Of a stretch of 10,706 bases of DNA, positions 6,085-10,706 are shown one piece after another (position 1 is the first letter of the stretch; each line of letters begins with the position of its first letter). The notes below the pieces were generated by a model, which saw nothing but the letters and a program-made list of their open reading frames with translations, searched no databases and was not told the origin of the DNA. The translations under genes were made by a program, and so were the position numbers. Source of the DNA: Dissophora ornata (lineage: Eukaryota > Mortierellomycota > Mortierellomycetes > Mortierellales > Mortierellaceae); assembly GCA_025201705.1 (NCBI GenBank), contig MU617569.1:1-10706 (forward strand), read 5' to 3'.

Positions 6085-8298
6085 TCAGTTCAAAAGCAAA
6101 CTCAATGAATGCCCCCGTGTCGGACGAGTATCTTGCATACTGTCATCCAGCCCATCGTGCACCATCTCCTCGCTGGTCGAACACTCTTCTTCGCCTTCCA
6201 TAGACCCCTTTCGTTGGTACAAAGAGAATTCTGCAGGATTTTGATTTGTCACACTTGACGAACTTGATTCCGGATACTCATTCGTGTCTACAAGTTCCGT
6301 TATCTCCGCGCGGATTCCTGCGTCTGCTTCGGGAGTGGGTGTGTCCACGAGCTCATACACCTCCTCCTCCTCTGCCTCCTCCGCCTCCTCCCCCTTTTCT
6401 TCTGCGCTATTGTGCATTTCCTCATTACCACCTGTCGCTACTTCCACCGGGATGATATCCGCATCGCTGTCAGGCTGCTGAGGTGCTGAACGCGCGGTCT
6501 TGCGAGGCTTCTTTGGAAGCGGGTTTTCATTCCTCCAAAGCAACCGCGCCTGTTGTTCCTGCTGCTTCAGCACCTGCTTCTCCAACTCCTCCAGTTGGGT
6601 TTCCCACGCCGGATTATAGGACGTCTCGTCTCCCAATACTAAATTGTGAATCGTCATGCAGGCAAGAACCCAGTTCATGGCATTCTCCTGGCTCGTAGTG
6701 TCATCTTTTAATTGTACCCGCATCCCCAAAAGACTCGGAAACCGGGCTTTCAGCGTCCGCTGACAATCCATGGCGCGTTTTTGGACATTCGACAGGGGTT
6801 CGTTGAATTGCTTTTTGGAATCCAGGTCGTCCTCGGCCACAGCATCTCGTTCGCGATGGGCGGCGCCCTTTGCTGCAGTCGTAGTGGAGGGCCCCTCGTC
6901 TTGCATGGCTGGTCCCTGCTGAAGCTCGGATTCAGAAAACATTGGTATCACTTTTGCTTCTGGCAAGAACCCACTGTCCGCGATCAAATATTCATTGTCC
7001 TCGAAATATTTTTTGTCCTCCAAGGAAAGCTCGCTGGATGACAAGACTTGCTGGTTAGGCCAGCTGGCTGGGCGGGAGACATCTGTGAATCGGATTCGGG
7101 TGGTGGAATCGCACACGACAAGCACGTTGAAACCGTAGTGTCGCTTGAGATACGCCAATTTGACAAAAGTCCAAGGACGTGGTCTTAGCTTCTTTTCAGG
7201 CACTGTAGCTGAAGCGGTATCGGGCGTGAGCGAGGCTGTTGTTTCTACGCTCATATCGGGCACTACAGTTTTTTTTGCGGATCGTGTTGATGCGGAAATT
7301 CCCTGCGTAGCTCTCCTTGGCCTGCTTCGTTTTCTTGTTCGCACAGACTCGCCTAAACTCTCTTCCACGGCTGTGTTCTCGACGGTCTGATTTTCCTCCG
7401 TCTTTTTGGCTCTCGCACTTCTGGTTCCCCTGGACCGCCTTGCCCTCTTATTATCAGTAGATGTGGTTGACGTGAGTGTGCTCAAGTTGGCAGACGTCAG
7501 TGACGCTGCTGCTGCAAGTGCGGTGGGGTGCAAGGGCACGAGGTACTCGTCCGGATTTTTGAGCAAGGGTCGAGACACCAAAAAGACGCTCATTGTTGAG
7601 AGAATACCGATGGCATCTGTAATAATGCCGTTGTTTGTGTGTTCTCTACCACTGTTTCCTGATGGGGATGAAGCAGAGGCAATGTCACTAATCCTTGTCT
7701 TGATTATCCGCCTTTCACCCATGCTGGGCCAACTGATGACATCGCTCGAGATATCCTTGAGGGCTTCCACGCATCGCTGCGTGCACTTCATGATCGTTCC
7801 ATCAGATACTCCGAAAATCTTGCTCGCTTCGCTTATACCAGAATCATGGCCATGATGTCCTAGCCTCCAGAGCGTGATGGCGAGCTGTTTCTCAATACTC
7901 TCCTGTCCGTTATTCGAGTGGTTCTTGAAAATCTGATGCTGGGATAGGATGGAGGATACGATGCTCAAAAACACGGACTTTGAGACGCGCACAAACTCGA
8001 GATAGTTGACATCTGTTCCCGCGCGCCTCAAGGTTTCGTACACATGGCCTGTCCGATGCACAGGCGTCCTTCTTGAGGCAAAGTAGCGCCGTCTCTCGGC
8101 GGCGGCTTTCATGGCGAGTGTTGTTGGGTACAGCTCATAAAAGGACTCGACGGTGCTACAGTGGAAGTAGTGAATCAGGCTCGGGTTGAGGGAGTTCATT
8201 TCTTCCTTGATGGCTTCGTTCTGCGTACTCTGGTATTCATCCTCGAGCCTCTGCCGCCGCTCGAGTATTGCAAAGAGTTTCTTGCGCTCAGAGACCAT
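6085..8298 (-). CDS. Domesticated, probably catalytically dead PIF/Harbinger (DDE_Tnp_4-like) transposase-derived protein, 737 aa
   Basis: The start is ATG 8298 (MVSERKKLF); the frame extends further only from a TTG. A helical N-terminus (1-130) is followed by the family's helix-turn-helix (about 135-182, with SEASKIFGVSDGTIMKCTQR). The core then shows the family's landmarks: KNPDEYL (247-253), YGFNVLVVCD (388-397), YLIADSGF (437-444), LKARFPSL (516-523) and the final ACMTIHNLVL (546-555). Aligning these by eye with active Harbinger proteins, the DGT motif reads STM (Ser234), the HD motif reads PN (Asn415), and the catalytic Glu falls on Met510, next to Asp511. All three metal ligands therefore seem lost, so cutting is unlikely. 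A basic Ser/Thr-rich insert (about 254-373) and an acidic tail (about 605-737, Glu-rich at 632-650) are additions to the family plan. The 2.2-kb frame is clean despite the dead site, which suggests a selected role, perhaps nuclear DNA or protein binding as in other domesticated Harbinger genes. The role is unknown. Confidence 0.8.
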   Translation of the reverse strand: MVSERKKLFAILERRQRLEDEYQSTQNEAIKEEMNSLNPSLIHYFHCSTVESFYELYPTTLAMKAAAERRRYFASRRTPVHRTGHVYETLRRAGTDVNYLEFVRVSKSVFLSIVSSILSQHQIFKNHSNNGQESIEKQLAITLWRLGHHGHDSGISEASKIFGVSDGTIMKCTQRCVEALKDISSDVISWPSMGERRIIKTRISDIASASSPSGNSGREHTNNGIITDAIGILSTMSVFLVSRPLLKNPDEYLVPLHPTALAAAASLTSANLSTLTSTTSTDNKRARRSRGTRSARAKKTEENQTVENTAVEESLGESVRTRKRSRPRRATQGISASTRSAKKTVVPDMSVETTASLTPDTASATVPEKKLRPRPWTFVKLAYLKRHYGFNVLVVCDSTTRIRFTDVSRPASWPNQQVLSSSELSLEDKKYFEDNEYLIADSGFLPEAKVIPMFSESELQQGPAMQDEGPSTTTAAKGAAHRERDAVAEDDLDSKKQFNEPLSNVQKRAMDCQRTLKARFPSLLGMRVQLKDDTTSQENAMNWVLACMTIHNLVLGDETSYNPAWETQLEELEKQVLKQQEQQARLLWRNENPLPKKPRKTARSAPQQPDSDADIIPVEVATGGNEEMHNSAEEKGEEAEEAEEEEVYELVDTPTPEADAGIRAEITELVDTNEYPESSSSSVTNQNPAEFSLYQRKGSMEGEEECSTSEEMVHDGLDDSMQDTRPTRGHSLSLLLN
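7180..7539 (-). other. Basic low-complexity insert inside the DDE fold (about residues 254-373)
   Basis: In active relatives the KNPDEYL-like segment is followed within a few residues by Y.xRKxxYGFNVLVVCD. Here about 120 residues rich in Ser, Thr, Ala, Arg and Lys intervene, with NKRARRSRGTRSARAKK and RTRKRSRPRR as likely nuclear-localisation or nucleic-acid-binding patches. There are no GT/AG borders that clearly make it an intron, and the frame is open throughout. Confidence 0.6.
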
Positions 8299-8640
8299 GA
8301 GGTTTGGTTGATGTGGATGGAATGAAAAAAAAAGGGCGGTGTTGAAGGGAGCAAGAGATTGCGTAGACAAGGAATTGGGACGGGAGGCAATGAAAAGCTA
8401 GATTGGGGATGGGAGCGGCGATTAGAGTTAAGGGAGGCGAGTGTAGGGTGATTGAAGGTTTGGTATTTTACGGGGAGAGGCGGGTTCAGATGGCAGGCTG
8501 GGCGGAAAAGCAAAGGCGGGGACTGGCGAAGGTGGTGGTGTTGACGAGGTCAAGGGAGGGGAGCGCAGAGGCGAAGCCGAGGGTAGGAAAGGCGTCCTGG
8601 ACTGGCCCGAGGGGTCGCAATCCACACTCCAAATTCAGAC
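8299..8640 (-). promoter_or_regulatory. Presumed 5' UTR/promoter of the transposase-derived gene
   Basis: On the coding (minus) strand this stretch is pyrimidine-rich, for example around 8300-8345 and 8400-8560, as is common just upstream of fungal start codons. No clear TATA or CCAAT element was found. It separates the gene from RPS12, which lies upstream on the same strand. Open frames here have G-rich low-complexity sequence and no domain. Confidence 0.35.
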
Positions 8641-8981
8641 ATGCAGAACCACATAGCCCAATGATATCTCTCCCTCCCTGATCGCATCAGTCTGTGTACA
8701 CACACAATAGCAGAATGTCCGTGGAGGTTGCTTTGCTTCTTTTTATTTTCAGAGAACAATGCAGAGGAAAGTGTAGATGTAGATAAAGAATAAAGACGAC
8801 TCGTCGATGGTGGCATGCCTCGGGTATCGTCGCCTGAACTCCTCCCTCGGTTGTTATACGCCGTCCTGCTAAAACCCATCTCATTCTTCTTCTGCCCCCC
8901 CCGCCATCCTCTGTCCATCCCCATCCAATAAAAAAGTCGGGTCCAGGGAGCAACGGTGACAGGATTAAACCTGAGCCACTC
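8641..8981 (-). other. RPS12 3' UTR and spacer
   Basis: This stretch has no gene. A minus-strand AATAAA (plus TTTATT, 8742-8747) lies about 235 bp after the RPS12 stop and is the best poly(A) signal seen. A short TG/CA stretch sits near 8692-8705 and a run of C's near 8896-8903. Confidence 0.4.
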
Positions 8982-9523
8982 TTAACGAGTCTTGAAGTAC
9001 TCCAAGAGGACGTTCATGGCCTCAGACTCCTCACCGAAATCCTTGACAACGACGCACGAGCAGCCAACAACCTTGCGGGCGTTACCCTCGCGGTCGATCT
9101 TGCAGAGACCAGCCCACTCTCCGAGCTTCTTGGCATCAGAGACCTTGATCAAGTTGATGTTGTGCTCAGCGCAGAGAGCCTCAACCAACTTGATGTACTC
9201 CTTCTCAGTGCAGGTCTCGACGAGGACGGCCATGTGGGCCTGACGTCTGATGGTTACAAAAGGGATGGAGGGATTTTGGTGTTAAAAGAGCTGCGGTATA
9301 TCCATCCTTGCATTTAACGGCCTTGACAAAAGAGGCTCCAATGTGTATACCTGTCAAGAGCCTTGGCGCACTCACGGAGACCACGGGCAAGACCATCGTG
9401 GACAAGGGCACGCTTCAAGACCTCCTGGAGGGCCTCCTCAACGGACATTTGACCACGAGCAGAGGTATCGGCAGCGACCTCAACCTCGGCAACCTCAATA
9501 GCGGCATCTCTTTCTGCAGACAT
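8982..9523 (-). CDS. RPS12: 40S ribosomal protein S12 (eS12), two coding exons, 145 aa
   Basis: Exons are 9351-9523 and 8982-9246, 438 nt together, giving 145 residues and a TAA stop. The product is eS12, a component of the small ribosomal subunit of the L7Ae/L30e fold, acting in the cytosol. Recognition is secure: [20 protein letters not shown], then [48 protein letters not shown] and [14 protein letters not shown] match animal and yeast S12 closely. The length is usual for fungi. The start ATG at 9523 has a strong AAA context; the frame upstream is 5' UTR. The 5' acidic extension ([16 protein letters not shown]) is variable across species. The splice gives AG|A (Arg), joining ALDR to RQAH exactly as in orthologues. 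Confidence 0.97.
9247..9350 (-). other. RPS12 coding intron (104 bp)
   Basis: On the minus strand the donor is GTATAC after CTTGACAG and the acceptor is ATCAG. A TTTAACA branch-like site lies near 9280. The join restores the conserved eS12 sequence ALDRRQAH. Confidence 0.93.
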
Positions 9524-9560
9524 TTTTTTGATTATTTTGATATGGGGGTAGACGTCCTCG

Positions 9561-9877
9561 CTAGAAAACACAGAGAATGAAACAGGAGACATCATTAGTA
9601 AGATGCTGGATGTTGAAACGCCAGATTGTCATTTCCACGATTCTGTAATTCTGATTTCCCGTTTTTTTGAATGTTGAATCTCGAGATGTAGATGGCTATA
9701 ATATTCCAATGCACAGAATATCCACGCGAATGCTTTCCACAATGATTGATCGCATTAACTGATCCTGGTTTCCACACATGCCATGTCATAAACATCGCAT
9801 TCTCGCCATCCTTCCTAGTCTCTCTGAATCCTTGCTCTTGTCCAGCTGAATCGGGATCGAAAGGATTGACAACTTAC
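9561..9877 (-). other. Probable RPS12 5' UTR intron (about 317 bp)
   Basis: The 3' end is strong: on the minus strand TACTAAT (9594-9600) is followed by a pyrimidine-rich tract and TTTTCTAG, ending at 9561. The best donor is GTAAGT at 9877-9872, after GTGACAT. A further donor-like CAG/GTAATG near 9988 is an alternative, so the 5' end is uncertain. Leader introns are common in fungal ribosomal protein genes. I found no clear snoRNA boxes in it. Confidence 0.5.
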
Positions 9878-10180
9878 ATGTCACAAAAGTGAAAGATCTC
9901 GACATTTTCAAATTTTTGATGGGCTTTTATTTGGATTTGGATGCTGTATCACATGCGATAAACAAACAAACCTAGACGCATACATTACCTGGCTGCTGAT
10001 ACACGTGACAAGATTACGGCCACCCTGGGGTCCGCGAGGCTGAGGCTGTGGCTGTGTCTAATGGTGCAGCAACAGAGGACGCCGGCAAAGCGCGCTGTGC
10101 TGGATGTTGGTTGTAGAGCAATGGACCAATCATATCACGGACAGGGTAAAAGCGAGCGTAGACTTGTGCTGGATTAAATA
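9878..10180 (-). promoter_or_regulatory. RPS12 promoter region
   Basis: On the minus strand CCAAATAAAAG (9924-9934) is TATA-like, about 30 bp before a pyrimidine-rich possible start (ATCTTTCACTTTT, near 9890). Further upstream is a palindromic CACGTG E-box (10002-10007). A CCAAT on the plus strand (10136-10140) and AT-rich TTAAATA (10173-10179) could serve a divergent gene instead. No factor can be assigned from sequence alone. Confidence 0.35.
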
Positions 10181-10342
10181 GAGGATGATCATGGGCTGGT
10201 GGGTTGCCAGCATTTGTGGATTATGGTCCGACATTCAATTGCTTCAATTTGAGTCAGGTTTCGACATTCCATGTGACGCCAAAGAGATTAGCTTGTCCCC
10301 TCCATCCTCCAGCTGTTTGAGCGCCATTGCCTATCTCCCCCG

Positions 10343-10375
<33 letters not shown>

Positions 10376-10706
10376 TGATTAGTCTTTTGCAAACACGGGA
10401 TCACTCACCCCTCTGGTCCATCCACGCAGTGATCACAGGTCTGCGACGAGCTTGTCTTCAACAACACGAACAACAACGCCTCTCGTGCTTGAGCTTGTGC
10501 ACCATCCGTGCTGCTTCTTGCGTGCGTCCTATCTCTTGTCCCCCCTCCCCTCCTCCTCTCCCCCCCTTCCCCTTTGCAACAGTAGAATCACAAACCCACC
10601 CCCCAAACCTGCCCAACCCAACCCTCTGTCTGTCTGTCCTCTCCACCTGCCCGAGCGCCGAGGCCCTCTGCTTCATAATATATTTATTCCTCAACAGAGA
10701 CTTTAT
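10181..10706. other. Intergenic, pyrimidine-rich, no convincing gene
   Basis: Open frames here are short and low in complexity; the plus frame from 10185 runs into the CT repeat and ends as SLSLSLCLSL. CT/C-rich DNA at 10530-10645 and a TATA-like ATAATATATTTATT (10674-10687) would suit the promoter or leader of a plus-strand gene starting beyond the window, but this is a guess. Confidence 0.35.
10343..10376. repeat. (CT)n microsatellite
   Basis: Alternating TC runs from 10343 to 10374 with a single G interruption near 10366, then TTG. It is a simple-sequence repeat between RPS12 and the right window edge. Confidence 0.85.

Noticed and set aside
5847..6244. Cys/Val-rich plus-strand frames through the TTATGTG repeat
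   Set aside because: The repeated peptide is only the translation of simple-sequence DNA.
7406..7855. 149-codon plus-strand open frame inside the transposase-derived gene
   Set aside because: It starts at an ATG but has no family features, and it lies opposite the well-supported minus-strand transposase core.
8299..8370. Longer N-terminus (24 extra codons) for the transposase-derived protein
   Set aside because: It begins with TTG, not used as a normal start in fungal nuclear genes; the first ATG in frame is 8298.
8550..8953. Minus-strand open frames of 88 and 124 codons after RPS12
   Set aside because: Low complexity, no domain, and the position fits the RPS12 3' UTR and the next promoter.
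9561..9877. Possible C/D snoRNA in the RPS12 leader intron (ATGATGT resembles a C box)
   Set aside because: No D box (CTGA) was found on the same strand and no terminal stem was evident.
10185..10382. 65-codon plus-strand open frame near the right edge
   Set aside because: Its end is the (CT)n repeat, it has no domain, and it lies in promoter-like DNA.

Overview
This is eukaryotic DNA, almost certainly from a filamentous fungus. Introns are short (88 to 106 bp), begin with GT, end with AG, and carry CTAAC or TACTAAC branch sites. The window holds an unmistakable 40S ribosomal protein eS12 gene, a large NACHT / pentapeptide / WD40 receptor of the type greatly expanded in Mortierellaceae (Mortierella, Linnemannia and relatives), and a PIF/Harbinger-derived transposase gene. 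The placement in Mortierellomycota rests on recognising the receptor's sequence style and is an inference. Only ATG was accepted as a start codon.

Layout. (1) Positions 49-4742, plus strand: a STAND/NLR-type receptor in three exons (49-398, 487-1928, 2035-4742). The splices give exactly 1500 codons. In order they encode an N-terminal TPR-like helical segment, an ARM-like helical region, a NACHT ATPase, about eleven pentapeptide repeats and a WD40 propeller. The frame is continuous except for two in-frame TGA codons (1325-1327 and 1664-1666), so the gene is probably a young pseudogene or can only make separate pieces. (2) Positions 4743-6084: an intergenic stretch with a coding-like orphan fragment on the minus strand (5078-5305), A/T homopolymers, a perfect 20-bp tandem duplication and a TTATGTG(TG) minisatellite. 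(3) Positions 6085-8298, minus strand: a single-exon 737-residue protein with a PIF/Harbinger (DDE_Tnp_4-like) core. All three catalytic acidic positions appear to be replaced, a basic low-complexity insert of about 120 residues splits the catalytic fold, and the C-terminus is acidic. It looks like a domesticated, catalytically dead transposase. (4) Positions 8299-8981: the RPS12 3' UTR and the promoter/5' UTR of the transposase-derived gene. (5) Positions 8982-9523, minus strand: RPS12 in two coding exons, probably with a further 5' UTR intron (9561-9877). (6) Positions 9878-10706: the RPS12 promoter region, a (CT)n microsatellite and pyrimidine-rich DNA, with no convincing gene.

How they relate. 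RPS12 is a housekeeping gene in ordinary context. The transposase-derived gene lies in tandem behind it on the same strand and faces the receptor gene tail to tail across a repeat-rich spacer. The receptor would act in intracellular recognition and signalling, by analogy with fungal NWD proteins such as HET-E. Nothing in the sequence shows that the three genes work together.
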